Assembly (NCBI GenBank): GCA_017656265.1 | Contig: JACDOD010000004.1 | Span: 186,001-250,000, forward strand | From: Bacillaceae bacterium | GTDB lineage: Bacteria; Bacillota; Bacilli; Bacillales; Alkalibacillaceae | Reading direction: 5' to 3' | Length of the DNA: 64,000 bases | Shown here: piece by piece, positions 17,596-26,114 of the stretch | Numbering within the stretch: position 1 is the stretch's first letter | How the letters are laid out: every line of letters begins with the position of its first letter | The notes under the pieces: model-generated | Databases searched by the model: none | What the model saw: the letters and a program-made list of their open reading frames with translations, nothing else | Told to the model about the DNA's origin: nothing | Made by a program: the position numbers and the translations under genes

Positions 17596-18063
17596 CTAAA
17601 CTATAATGTGTTCTGTATGAATAGGTAAATTGATTAATTTTTTCTTTAAAAATTCAGGTTGTATGTTCATTTTTTTAATTTCTTTAAGGGGAATCCATTG
17701 ATAGACAAACTCTTTATCATTATCCTTTATAACCCAAGGATTTGTTCCCATATCTAAGAAAGAATTACCTTCTATCATTCCCTTATAATACAACCCAATT
17801 TCATGAAAATGAGTATGGCCATGAGCAAAAAAGTTTTCAACAATCCATAACAATGAATCTACTTTTATTTCTTCTCCTATTTCCTCCTTTATTTCTCTCT
17901 TCAAAGCTTTTTCTCCACTTTCCATCATTTGAACACGTCCACCTGGGAGAAACCAATAATCGTCAACTCTACCTTTATTAAGAAGGATATGGTTTTCTTC
18001 TATACATACAGCTGCAACTCGATAATTAAAACGTTGATTATCATTTGTAAATACAATATCCAT
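17596..18063 (-). CDS. Nudix hydrolase
   Basis: A 155-residue Nudix protein, hydrolysing a nucleoside diphosphate linked to another group; the substrate is not predictable. The Nudix box is complete: GGRVQMMESGEKALKR followed by EIKEEIGEE. ATG 18063 is preferred over ATG 18072 because AAAGGAG ends just one base before the latter. The gene is more AT-rich than the app operon and starts the accessory stretch that runs to tRNA-Val, so it may be acquired. Confidence 0.88.
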   Translation of the reverse strand: MDIVFTNDNQRFNYRVAAVCIEENHILLNKGRVDDYWFLPGGRVQMMESGEKALKREIKEEIGEEIKVDSLLWIVENFFAHGHTHFHEIGLYYKGMIEGNSFLDMGTNPWVIKDNDKEFVYQWIPLKEIKKMNIQPEFLKKKLINLPIHTEHIIV

Positions 18064-18184
18064 ATTTTTCATCTCCTTTTTTTCATTGTAACAAAATCAT
18101 GACTATCAGAGTTCCCAGGGTAAAATCTGATTAATCATTATCCAGAATGTAATATTATGTTTTGATTATCAACAGCAATCGGTA

Positions 18185-18385
18185 TCAACGTTGCTCAGAC
18201 AAATGAGAGGTTAAACATTTTTGTGTTACTTTTCTTCCAAGTCCTTCCCCTCTGTAATTCTTATCAACAATGACCATACCAATTGATGCAAGACTTGACC
18301 CATAAGGAATAAGCGCTGTACTAGATACAATTTTACCGTCTTTAGTCTTGTGTCCGTATACTTTACCAGATAAAGAAGACCCGTA
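18185..18385 (-). pseudogene. GNAT acetyltransferase fragment
   Basis: Reading the minus strand from 18385 to a stop at 18185 gives about 66 residues with the acetyl-CoA site of GNAT enzymes (IGMVIVDKNYRGEGLGRKV). No start, no N-terminal part and no complete C-terminus are present. At about 18385 the sequence changes to a different reading frame resembling an integrase. It is a remnant cut by recombination. Confidence 0.7.
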
Positions 18386-18479
18386 ATGTCTTTAGGCGCG
18401 TGTTCATCGTTTCGATGGAGAGCCCTTTTCCTTTTACGTTTTCCGGTTTATATTTGTTCCTCGAAGCGTACGATTTCAT
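18363..18479 (-). pseudogene. Possible tyrosine recombinase N-terminal fragment
   Basis: A 38-codon frame from ATG 18479 contains KGLSIETMNTRLKTLRVFF, which resembles the SAM-like core-binding domain of phage or transposon integrases. It runs out of frame into the GNAT fragment. The nearby DNA to 18845 has many CGA/CGT/CGG triplets and broken frames, unlike its surroundings. The assignment rests on one motif and is tentative. Confidence 0.35.
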
Positions 18480-18580
18480 TTTTTATAATTTTATATAAGA
18501 CCGAATCACATTCCGATCAATTAACGATAAGTTTCGATAATTTTATCGAGGAATCGTAGGAAATACGTAAAGTTCTTAAT

Positions 18581-18667
18581 TTACTTTGGCCGCGTCCTTC
18601 CTTTTCGTTTAACCCGCTTCCCATTTTGTTTAGAAGGTAGTTTGTCAACGTTTGGCTCGTCGTTCAC
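18581..18667 (-). CDS. Small basic phage-like peptide (28 aa), uncertain
   Basis: GTG 18667 with AAAGGGTGA seven bases upstream opens a 28-codon frame rich in lysine and arginine (PSKQNGKRVKRKGRTRPK). I do not recognise it. Its base composition (CGG, CGT, CGA) matches the surrounding mobile-element remnant. It could be a real small gene of a lost element or chance. Confidence 0.25.
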   Translation of the reverse strand: MNDEPNVDKLPSKQNGKRVKRKGRTRPK

Positions 18668-18846
18668 TTCGAAATCACCCTTTCGAAAATAGTTACGAAA
18701 ACAGGCGATCGACTGCGGAAACCGCCCGCCACCCTGCGAAAAATAGCAGTGCAACCTTGTCGTCTAAACCCTGTATTAAGTCAACGAATATGATAACGAC
18801 AAAACCGCGTCAAATCAACGACTCAACGCGGTTCTATAATGCCTAG

Positions 18847-18881
18847 TGACTCCGACTGGGACTCGAACCAGCCACCCCGCC
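18847..18881 (-). repeat. Degenerate tRNA 3'-end copy (module boundary 1)
   Basis: TGACTCCGACTGGGACTCGAACC matches, with a few changes and one inserted base, the 3' half of the intact tRNA-Val at 22771-22843. It marks the edge between integrase-like debris and the next gene, as an old attachment site would. Confidence 0.6.
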
Positions 18882-18968
18882 AATCTTTTTGTATCTAAAA
18901 ACTACATAAATTAACTGCGAAAAAACTACATTTATATTTTTTCATAAACAGTGTCTCAATATATATGT

Positions 18969-19313
18969 TTACAAGTACAAGAATTCAAATAAAAGGGAGT
19001 GTAACAGATAACCAATTGTAATTGAAGCAATAACCATTAGTCCGAGATCACTTGTAAAAATTTTTTTGTTTTTCTTAGAAATCCACTTATAAATACTCGT
19101 TGATAGAATGGGTGTTCCAATTAATACGGTAATGACTGATCCCAAAAATCCATACATTCCAAAATGTAATGAGCGTGCTTCATTATAGCAACCAATACAA
19201 TCTCCATAAGGGGAGACTTTGGGTGCAGTAAGATAAATAAATCCAAAAACTAAAGATTTAACAATCACGAATGAAAAAATAATGATACACAGTTTCAGCA
19301 TTATTTGCTTCAT
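18969..19313 (-). CDS. Small membrane protein of unknown function
   Basis: A 114-residue protein with three to four hydrophobic segments (about 5-30, 55-75, 88-112) and one CxxC (GDCIGCYNEA) in an exterior or interior loop. I do not recognise a family. The ATG at 19313 is 8 bases after GGGGAG; reading further upstream adds residues without a ribosome site. Lying between two tRNA remnants, it is likely cargo of an integrated module. Confidence 0.65.
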   Translation of the reverse strand: MKQIMLKLCIIIFSFVIVKSLVFGFIYLTAPKVSPYGDCIGCYNEARSLHFGMYGFLGSVITVLIGTPILSTSIYKWISKKNKKIFTSDLGLMVIASITIGYLLHSLLFEFLYL

Positions 19314-19603
19314 GTTCATTTCTCCCCTATCCAGGGAAACACTAATCCCTTGAAAAATTTTGTGCCTATTAATAAATCCTGTGAAGAAAATGGGTAACGT
19401 CAAGAATTTTGTGTAAGCAAACTGAAATTCTAACATTGTTGTAACTGATTTTCTCATTCCAGGAAGTAGTAGCACTCAACGCGTAGTACATTTAACCATA
19501 ACATTAAAGGTAAGTAATAAGTACTGTTTGCAATATTTAAATAAAAGTATATGAACAAATAGTGAACAACAAAATAAATAATCAAAAAAATTACCTTTTT
19601 AGT

Positions 19604-19635
19604 AATTCCGACAGGGCTCAATCCACCCTGTCCAG
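19604..19635 (-). repeat. Degenerate tRNA 3'-end copy (module boundary 2)
   Basis: ATTCCGACAGGGCTC, a gap, then CCACCCTGTC AGG-like bases follow the order of the tRNA-Val gene with an internal deletion. It is weaker than the other copies and is supported mainly by its position. Confidence 0.4.
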
Positions 19636-19800
19636 GTAAATTCGTATTTCTGAAAAATAATGAAATACCTTTTTAAACCTTATTAATATAGGATTTTATT
19701 CCTGTCTATATGTGATTAATTAGGGGGGGTTGGGTTGTTACAGACCATTTTCGTCAACAATTAGTATGAGGAACTACACGCTCAATTCAAAATTAATCAG

Positions 19801-19829
19801 CCTTTGCCCTGTTCAAATCAGGGCAAAGG
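19801..19829 (-). terminator. Hairpin downstream of lipoprotein gene
   Basis: A perfect 11-bp stem (CCTTTGCCCTG/CAGGGCAAAGG) lies 58 bases past the lipoprotein stop codon on the minus strand. The following bases on that strand, CTGATTAATTTT, are only partly T-rich. Confidence 0.55.
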
Positions 19830-19886
19830 CAGCATAGCTGATTTTTCTTACCTCACATAACTGGATCAGTTCAAAATTACAGCGTT

Positions 19887-20288
19887 TTATTTCTCGTTAG
19901 TTTTTAAAGGTTCATAAAGAATCCAACCTTCATCACTTTTTACAGCAATCCCTTCTTTACCTTTTACCTGATAAAATGCTGTTCCTTCATTTAACAAAGT
20001 GGCATCTCCATTTACCAATTTATAACTAGAAGGTTTGTCACTGCCTTCCACGCGAAATTTGACTTCTCCTAACTTCTCCCCAACATCTTCGCTATCCACT
20101 GTTTTAAATTTTAAATTAGCATATTCTTTGTTATCGTACTTAATTATATCGATGTAGGTCCCCATTTTTTGATTTTCTATGTCAGATGTTTTAGATAAAG
20201 AAGATTCCTTTGTATTGTTTGAAGAATTATCGGCACATCCAGAAATAATTAATATAGATGCTACAACAGAAAGCAATATTTTTACCAT
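19887..20288 (-). CDS. Putative lipoprotein of unknown function
   Basis: A 133-residue secreted protein with a short signal peptide and lipobox (IISGC at residues 13-17), so anchored to the outer membrane face after processing. A serine/asparagine-rich linker leads to a small, probably beta-rich domain (about 45-130) with no family I recognise. The ribosome site AAGGAGG is strong. It lies in the accessory region between tRNA remnants. Confidence 0.75.
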   Translation of the reverse strand: MVKILLSVVASILIISGCADNSSNNTKESSLSKTSDIENQKMGTYIDIIKYDNKEYANLKFKTVDSEDVGEKLGEVKFRVEGSDKPSSYKLVNGDATLLNEGTAFYQVKGKEGIAVKSDEGWILYEPLKTNEK

Positions 20289-20534
20289 TACTTTTCCTCC
20301 TTAAGGTTTATTTTCATAAGAGTAGTCGTAGTGCAAATGTTAAATGTTACAATATTTAGGGGAATATATAAAAAAGAAGTCTTCGCATTTTGACTACGTA
20401 ATTTTTTTACCAATTGGTTCGTCTTTATGTACGAAAAATTTTATGTCTCAGCCTGTTTTTTCCCCTAAGGTAATTAATTGTTTGTGAACTTAGAAATGCT
20501 GTGTTACTTATATGATTTTTGGATATAAACTTTT

Positions 20535-21404
20535 TTAGTAAGACTGCTTCACACTAAGTACGGTGATTGCAGCCAGGATGAGCACCATTCCAAGAAGTTG
20601 AATGATGGTCAAATGATCTCCTATAAACAGAACCCCAAATAATGAAGCTGTCACCGGCTCTACCATAGCGACCATCGAAGCAGTTGTCGGGACAGTCCAT
20701 CGAATGCCAATCATATAAAGTATAAATGAAATTCCAGCCCCCACAATCCCTAATAAAAGAAACCATCCCATGTCGCTTGATTTCATCACACTAGCTGCTT
20801 CATCATAGTCTGTAAAAAGAAGAAGGATGAGACAAAATGAAAAAAAGGCGATCGTTAAGGTGGTCTGCGGGTTTCCAACAGAAGAAGCATTTTTAAAACC
20901 AAATATAAATAAAGCATAGGAAAGTCCAGAAGCAAGGCCAACTGCTGTTCCTAAAAAACTCACTGAAATCGATTCGGGGGTGTAGGCACCCGTAAGCAGA
21001 ATAATCCCCATAAGTACAACGGAAATGCACACCCATTTCAACCAGGTCGAACGTTCTATTCGTAATAAAAAGGAGATGATAAAGACGAACAGAGGAGCGG
21101 TGTACATTAAAGTAGCAGCAACAGCAATGCTTGAGGACTGGATACTTAAAAAATAAAAAGTAAAATTTCCAGCAACACCTAAACCCGCCACCAGGGACCA
21201 TTTGTATAAACGAGTAGAGAATGTCCAATTTTGTCTAAAGCGAAAGAGAAACCACACAAAAAAACATATAAATCCAACAGCCCCTCGGTAAAATGAAATT
21301 ACAATAGGATCCCAGCCCCTGGACATTAAAATATCAGCAATTCCCCCACTAATGCCCCAGCATATAGCGGCCAGTATAATTAAGACTATACCAGCATATT
21401 TCAT
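20535..21404 (-). CDS. EamA/DMT family transporter
   Basis: A 289-residue integral membrane protein with ten predicted helices in two EamA repeats, the drug/metabolite transporter design that usually exports amino acids or other small metabolites. Typical marks are CWGISGGIADILM in the first helix and SMVAMVEPVTASLFGVLFIGD near the end of the second repeat. TAGGAGGG precedes the ATG. Single gene within the accessory region; substrate unknown. Confidence 0.9.
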   Translation of the reverse strand: MKYAGIVLIILAAICWGISGGIADILMSRGWDPIVISFYRGAVGFICFFVWFLFRFRQNWTFSTRLYKWSLVAGLGVAGNFTFYFLSIQSSSIAVAATLMYTAPLFVFIISFLLRIERSTWLKWVCISVVLMGIILLTGAYTPESISVSFLGTAVGLASGLSYALFIFGFKNASSVGNPQTTLTIAFFSFCLILLLFTDYDEAASVMKSSDMGWFLLLGIVGAGISFILYMIGIRWTVPTTASMVAMVEPVTASLFGVLFIGDHLTIIQLLGMVLILAAITVLSVKQSY

Positions 21405-21775
21405 CGTGTCCCTCCTAAAGATCAGTATATTTTTATGTTTTTTGTGGGTCTTAGTTTAATAGTTGTATCCTTTTTATTGAGACTGTAAGGGAACAAGTTC
21501 ATGGATTTAAATGCCATTATAAATAAAATTTTATTTTATATCGGATAACACTATTTAAGTATTTAGCTTTTATGCATGAAATCCATAATCATAACAGATA
21601 GAATAATTTGCAGGAGATTGTCCTTTAGGAGAAGGAAAAACAATTATATGAAGAAATTCATTACGGTAATTCTCTTGTTATAACTATACAATCCGCATCA
21701 CAGTGACGCAAATGGCTATACACTTCGGTCAGCTTATAGAAGTTTCAACTATTTAAGGAGGTTTCAAAAAATAGG
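21405..21775. other. Gap with truncated signal-peptide frame
   Basis: An ATG at about 21644 with AGGAGAAGG upstream opens MKKFITVILLL and then stops, looking like the remaining start of a lost exported-protein gene. Nothing else is supported. Confidence 0.35.
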
Positions 21776-21806
21776 AAACCCTAGAACCTTTGTGGTTCTA
21801 GGGTTT
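21776..21806. terminator. Bidirectional terminator next to tRNA remnant
   Basis: A perfect 13-bp stem (AAACCCTAGAACC/GGTTCTAGGGTTT) with a 5-base loop and T runs on both sides. It sits just after the tRNA 3' remnant, as the terminator at 22736 sits after the intact tRNA, so the duplicated unit probably included a terminator. Confidence 0.8.
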
Positions 21807-21812
21807 TGTTAG

Positions 21813-21845
21813 TGATTCCGACTGGGATCGAACCAGCGACCTCCA
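21813..21845 (-). repeat. tRNA-Val 3'-end copy (module boundary 3)
   Basis: 33 bases match the 3' part of the tRNA-Val gene (T arm, acceptor 3' strand and discriminator) with one mismatch (A at 21827 against C at 22785). The rest of the tRNA is absent. This is what integration at the 3' end of a tRNA leaves as the distal attachment site. Confidence 0.85.
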
Positions 21846-21887
21846 GTCTCTTAAGGTTTAGCAGGTTTGTAAAATAGTGCATCCAAT

Positions 21888-22262
21888 TCATCTTTTCTTA
21901 ATGCTTTTTGCTTGCGTTCCCTGGATACCTTTAATTAATCTTAGGATTTTGTTCCTTGGGATATCTTCTATATCAGATTTTGAATATATATCTAGTAAAT
22001 AAACGGTATTGTCTTTTGTAACTAAATACTCAATAATTCTAAATCCCCCATGTTCACCTTTATTAGCACTAGAGTTTTTCATCCTCTTTTTAAAAACTTT
22101 ATGACCATCATTTGTAACTTTTTTTATTTTATTGCCTAAATTCCCTTTTTCTAATTCATCAAGAAAATCTTCAAAGTCATCATCTATTTAAGGGTATTTC
22201 TTTTTTAGTTTTTTGTATTCTGATTCAAAATTCGGGGTAACTATTGCCGTATATTTACCCAT
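21888..22262 (-). pseudogene. RelE/ParE-type toxin gene broken by a nonsense codon
   Basis: From ATG 22262 the frame reads MGKYTAIVTPNFESEYKKL and continues to codon 24, where TAA interrupts it; the same frame then runs on without break for about 98 codons to 21888, ending KSIKKR. The size and order (a helix-rich N-terminus, then FRIIEYLV and VYLLDIYSKSD strands) fit RelE/ParE family toxins. The 60-codon gene six bases upstream would be the antitoxin. Internal ATG 22082 would give only the last 64 residues. The toxin is probably dead, unless the stop is a sequencing error. Confidence 0.7.
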
Positions 22263-22268
22263 TAGTCA

Positions 22269-22451
22269 TTATCCTTTACTGTTACGAGATTCTTTTAAAA
22301 ATTCCCTTGCTGTTTTTCGAGGAAGTTTGCCTGAGTGAATCATTTTAGCCTGTTCAACCGCTTTATTAATCTTTTTTTCTCGTTTGGCTGGATATGAAGT
22401 ATGAACTTTTTTTGCAGTTATTGGCACTTTTTTCTCCCCCTCTTTGCTCAT
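22269..22451 (-). CDS. Probable antitoxin of RelE-type module
   Basis: A 60-residue, strongly basic protein with helical character (KREKKINKAVEQAKMIHSGK, LPRKTAREFLKESR). It ends six bases before the broken toxin frame, the usual antitoxin-toxin order. It has no recognisable DNA-binding motif. The function is inferred from position and size. Confidence 0.55.
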   Translation of the reverse strand: MSKEGEKKVPITAKKVHTSYPAKREKKINKAVEQAKMIHSGKLPRKTAREFLKESRNSKG

Positions 22452-22735
22452 ACAGCCACCACCTTATTAAAGGTGGTAACATTATATGCGATTTTTAAAT
22501 TAATTATACAACAGACATATCAAATTTACCAGAAAATAACTATATTTCATTTTCAAACACTTTATCTTGAACTATGATTTTCAGTAAAATTTTACAGAGT
22601 CTAGAACCTGGTCCTAATCAATTATAATTATTGATTTAACAGTTATGATTACCTCTCTCGCTGTGGACGAAAATGTCCAGCTCCTTGTATAATGGTGTGA
22701 ACATTAAAGTAATGACAAAAAACATCAAATTACAA

Positions 22736-22766
22736 AAAAGAACCCTTGATAATCAAAGGTTCTTTT
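22736..22766 (-). terminator. Terminator of tRNA-Val
   Basis: AAAAGAACC/GGTTCTTTT stem extended by TTGA/TCAA with one bulge, followed on the minus strand by a T run. It lies four bases after the mature 3' end of the tRNA. Confidence 0.85.
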
Positions 22767-22770
22767 GTAG

Positions 22771-22843
22771 TGATTCCGACTGGGCTCGAACCAGCGACCT
22801 CCACCCTGTCAAGGTGGCGCTCTCCCAGCTGAGCTACGGAATC
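22771..22843 (-). tRNA. tRNA-Val (anticodon GAC)
   Basis: On the minus strand a 73-base tRNA folds fully: acceptor GATTCCG/CGGAATC with discriminator A, D arm GCTC...GAGC, anticodon stem CCACC/GGTGG around loop TTGACAG (anticodon GAC, reading GUC valine codons), variable AGGTC and T arm GCTGG-TTCGAGC-CCAGT. CCA is not encoded. Its 3' part is copied at 21813, 19604 and 18847, so it has served as an integration target. Confidence 0.96.
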
Positions 22844-23310
22844 ATATATATGGTTTTGTTGGTTTCGACATATATAAATATAATCATTTTTTACTTTAAT
22901 GTCAATAGCTATATTCTGTTATTTTTGGAAAACTACATACGTTGATGTTGTGTTAGACATTATGATGACAGTTTTTCAGCGTAATCGCTCTGATTGATTT
23001 TTCATTTGAACCAATTGCTGCAGGTCATAAAAAATATAAAACGTTTTTACATTCTGATAGGTTCGCATCTGTGTGGAGATGATTAAGCAAACCTAAAAAC
23101 GAAATGGTTTCAGGATTTTTTGTTTCAAAAAAGAATTCTTTAGTCTTACCTATTATGATTTCCAGGGATTTGGTATAGTTTTTGGAAAGAAAATAACAGG
23201 AAGATGATGAAAAGTTGAATAGTTTTAGAAAAAGCAAGAGGGATACGAAAATTACACTAAGTGCAAGACAAGTTGGTTACATAAAAAATGTTCAGAGGGA
23301 GGAGATTAGA
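22844..23310. other. Gap upstream of tRNA-Val and the Clp_N-GNAT gene
   Basis: No gene is supported. It must contain the tRNA promoter (minus) and that of the Clp_N-GNAT gene (plus), neither of which stands out. The frame of the next gene is open back to about 23215 but without recognisable protein similarity. Confidence 0.45.
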
Positions 23311-24174
23311 CTGGATCATACAAAACTCTACTTTACCACTAGAATGAAGAGAATAATGGAAAATGCAGAAAAGGAAGCTCGTATTTCAAAACATAAAGGC
23401 TTACATCCTGTTCACCTGCTTATAGCCTGTTTCAATGAAACTGAAGGAGCTCTTGGTGAAATCGTATTAAAATGTTCAGTAAATCAGGATTCATTAAGAG
23501 CATTATTAAATGATATAAATAATTTGCAGTACCCCCAGCTAAACAGCGAATTTTTCAACTTGCCGGTCACAGAAGAGGTGGAACTGGTTATGGATGCTGC
23601 CATTCGCTATATGGAAGGATATAACCAGGTGTTTTTGAATGAAGGACATTTGCTGAAGGCTATGATAAAAACAAAAGTGGTTGAAAGGCTTTTATCTTCA
23701 GAAGATCAGGAGACCATTATTAATCTCGGTACTGTTCCAAGGGATATGATTGCACATCTAGGGAAATATACATTTCCAAATAAGGCAGAGTTACATCATG
23801 TTCGACGTGCCGTTAAAAAAGATGAATATCAGCTGCTTCGTTTTGTTGAAGACAATTTTTCAGAGGAATGGTCTCGAACCATTAAAGGGGCATTTGACCA
23901 GAAAGAACAGCCTGTATACATAGCTTTTGATGATGATGGAAATATCATCGGTTTTGCTGCTTATGATACTTATCAGAATAAAAAATGTTATTTCGGTCCA
24001 ATGGGAGTAACTAAATCTAATAGGGTAAAGGGTATTGGGTATGCACTGCTTCACTATTGTTTAAGGGATATGCATCAAATTGGTTATGAGTATGCTATTA
24101 TAGGCGGAGCAGGCCCGATAGAATTTTATGAAAAAGCCTGTAATGCTGTGGTAATTCCTTCCATAGCAAACTAG
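23311..24174 (+). CDS. Clp N-terminal domain fused to GNAT acetyltransferase
   Basis: A 287-residue two-domain protein. Residues 1-150 are a Clp_N domain (FTTRMKRIMENAEKEA, HKGLHPVHLLIACF, then a second repeat with NEGHLLKAMI), normally the adaptor-binding cap of ClpC/ClpB. Residues about 165-285 are a GNAT fold with acetyl-CoA motif NRVKGIGYALL and IGGAGPIEFYEKAC. No AAA+ domain is present. AGAGGGAGGAG lies six bases before an in-frame CTG at 23311, exactly where Clp_N proteins begin, so CTG initiation is likely; the first ATG (23344) would cut into the first helix. Role unknown; it may acetylate or recruit Clp substrates (inference). Confidence 0.82.
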   Translation: MDHTKLYFTTRMKRIMENAEKEARISKHKGLHPVHLLIACFNETEGALGEIVLKCSVNQDSLRALLNDINNLQYPQLNSEFFNLPVTEEVELVMDAAIRYMEGYNQVFLNEGHLLKAMIKTKVVERLLSSEDQETIINLGTVPRDMIAHLGKYTFPNKAELHHVRRAVKKDEYQLLRFVEDNFSEEWSRTIKGAFDQKEQPVYIAFDDDGNIIGFAAYDTYQNKKCYFGPMGVTKSNRVKGIGYALLHYCLRDMHQIGYEYAIIGGAGPIEFYEKACNAVVIPSIAN

Positions 24175-24217
24175 TATTGTCTACTTTAAATAAAACCAAT
24201 GAAAACGAGGTCATTCG

Positions 24218-25828
24218 ATGAAAAAATACCTGTTATCCGTATCATTCATAGGTCTGCTTATTACAACATACCTTTATTTTAGTCATTCCCTGACAATGTT
24301 AGAATTTCTACTTTACTTATCAATCACCGTCTATTTGCCGTTTCATTTTTGGCTGGTCGGTGATAACTATAAATTTTACCGGCTAATTTTGCTTGGTTAT
24401 CCTTTGGGGGTCGCAGGTGTTTATTTAGCGATGGCCAGCCCCAAAATGTCCATTGTCTGGCTTGTTTTTTGCGGTTTGCTTGCTATGTATGGAATTTTTC
24501 GTTTCTTTGCGAGTGGCGGTTATTATTTTGAGGAAACGTTAATAGATGTAAGTTTTATATACATGGGGCTCGGGGGGCTCTGGTACGTTGTTTATATGAT
24601 GGGTGCCAAGCTGTTTAGTTTCTCCGGTCAAGTTGCACTGTTAACAGCGATCCATTTTCATTATTCGTCACTATATGTGCTGCTGTTTGCAGGGCTGCTT
24701 GGACGGATAATGAAACGTGAAAGGCCTCTTCCTGTCTGGTATAAATGGATGGGTGCGTTTATGATAATGTCGCCGATCTTAATTGCTCTTGGAATCACCT
24801 ATTCTTGGGTGGTGGAGGTGATCAGTGTCTGTCTATTTGTTCTGGCATTAATCGTGTATGGGATTAAGAGTTTTACCATTCAAAACTGGTTCATTAAAAT
24901 TTCATCATTACTGTTGATGTTCTCGATGGCTATGGCGTTTTTGTATGCCATTCGGATTGTTGATATTCCGTTCATGGTCAATGCCCATGGCTTAGTCAAT
25001 GCATTTGGCTTTGTTGGACTGGGGATGGTTGGATATCTTTTTATTTCACCAGAGTCCCATGTCATGATTTCTTCCATTCCTTTTTCAAAGATACAGGGGG
25101 ATCGAGTGATTGGCACTAATTTTTTTGAACGGAATGAGTACGTTGAGCAGCAGGTAGAAGAGCAACCACGCGGAATGGTGGATTCTATGGAAGTATTCGA
25201 ACGGGACGGCTTTCGATATGAACAGGTTCACCCATTGATTAGAGGGTTTTATGAACGGACCATTGAGTTTGATATGAAGGTCTATCCAGAATGGCACCCA
25301 ATATTTTTGCCCGCTGCCAGATGGTATAAAAAATTTTCTGCCAAAATAGAGCAAATGAACTTTCCAGTTTTAAAGGACGAACAGGAAACCGAAGTAGAAA
25401 GCCGGATGCTGAAGCTGAAGGATGCTATGGATGGGCGTGAAAACGTTCGGGCATGGGTGAGAATGGACAAAAAGAAAAACAAGGCTATTTATGCAGCCGC
25501 CTATTCTACTCACCAGAATGATTGGGGTGAGCGATATTACAATGTCTTTTTTCCTTTGCCATTTGGGGGCATGACCAGTATTTTGCGAATTACCAATAAG
25601 TTTGGTGAAGGAGTGACACTGACATCTTTTTCAAAGGGACAATGGTTTGAACATCAGGGAGTTTACCTGACAATAGGGAAGTTGACGGTACGGCTTCCAA
25701 TTAACGAGATTATAGATGTGTGGGAAGAAGGTGGAATCATCAAAGCTAAACATGACAGCTGGCTGTTTGGGATAAAAGTGCTGACGTTAAGGTATGAAAT
25801 TGTGGAGTGTATAAGTAACTATAAGTAA
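24218..25828 (+). CDS. yndJ: YndJ-like integral membrane protein
   Basis: A 536-residue protein whose N-terminal 280 residues hold about nine membrane helices, including the typical TAIHFHYSSLYVLLFAGLLGR, and whose C-terminal half (about 300-536) is a soluble domain ending in beta-rich sequence. Size and layout agree with Bacillus YndJ. Its function is unknown. It follows the Clp_N-GNAT gene by 43 bases with a modest ribosome site (AACGAGGTC), so co-transcription is possible. Confidence 0.75.
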   Translation: MKKYLLSVSFIGLLITTYLYFSHSLTMLEFLLYLSITVYLPFHFWLVGDNYKFYRLILLGYPLGVAGVYLAMASPKMSIVWLVFCGLLAMYGIFRFFASGGYYFEETLIDVSFIYMGLGGLWYVVYMMGAKLFSFSGQVALLTAIHFHYSSLYVLLFAGLLGRIMKRERPLPVWYKWMGAFMIMSPILIALGITYSWVVEVISVCLFVLALIVYGIKSFTIQNWFIKISSLLLMFSMAMAFLYAIRIVDIPFMVNAHGLVNAFGFVGLGMVGYLFISPESHVMISSIPFSKIQGDRVIGTNFFERNEYVEQQVEEQPRGMVDSMEVFERDGFRYEQVHPLIRGFYERTIEFDMKVYPEWHPIFLPAARWYKKFSAKIEQMNFPVLKDEQETEVESRMLKLKDAMDGRENVRAWVRMDKKKNKAIYAAAYSTHQNDWGERYYNVFFPLPFGGMTSILRITNKFGEGVTLTSFSKGQWFEHQGVYLTIGKLTVRLPINEIIDVWEEGGIIKAKHDSWLFGIKVLTLRYEIVECISNYK

Positions 25829-26114
25829 CATGAAGGTGTAATTGTATGATAGATAGATTAATACTGAATATTTGAAAAGGCGCTAAAAAATATATGGGAA
25901 TAGAGGAAATATCAAACGTAGGACTTCCTGTTTTTTTATGGTTAGCATGTCAAGCCTTCCTTGACAATAAAGGAAGGAGAAGGGAACGACACGTTATTTG
26001 GAAAAACTATTAAACTTTTAATGATTAGCAAAAATGGAAAGGTTTACGTAATGAAACCGCGACAGGATGATGGTACGTTTTAATAGAGCTAAAATACTAC
26101 AGGAGGTAATCTAT
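25829..26114. other. Gap with short unassigned frames
   Basis: An ATG at 25894 opens a 39-codon frame beginning MGIEEISNVGLPVFLWL, slightly like the start of YvrJ-family peptides but without a ribosome site. A second frame ends KNGKVYVMKPRQDDG before 26085. Both may be decayed short genes; I do not call them. Confidence 0.3.

Larger units (their letters stand above)
19476..19886. other. Gap between membrane protein and lipoprotein genes
   Basis: Besides the tRNA-like remnant at 19604 and the hairpin at 19801 I see no gene. The DNA is very AT-rich. Confidence 0.5.

Noticed and set aside
18652-18846. 64-codon plus-strand frame in the island debris
   Set aside because: No ribosome site and no recognisable protein; the better reading of this DNA is mobile-element remnant on the minus strand.
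22862-22868. Single TTCGACA as Spo0A box
   Set aside because: Several such 7-mers are expected by chance on both strands of 64 kb; no promoter or sporulation gene at this place.
22673-22945. 90-codon plus-strand frame across the tRNA locus
   Set aside because: Its centre is the antisense of tRNA-Val and gives the well-known spurious wording SDWARTSDLHPVKVALSQL; no ribosome site or family.
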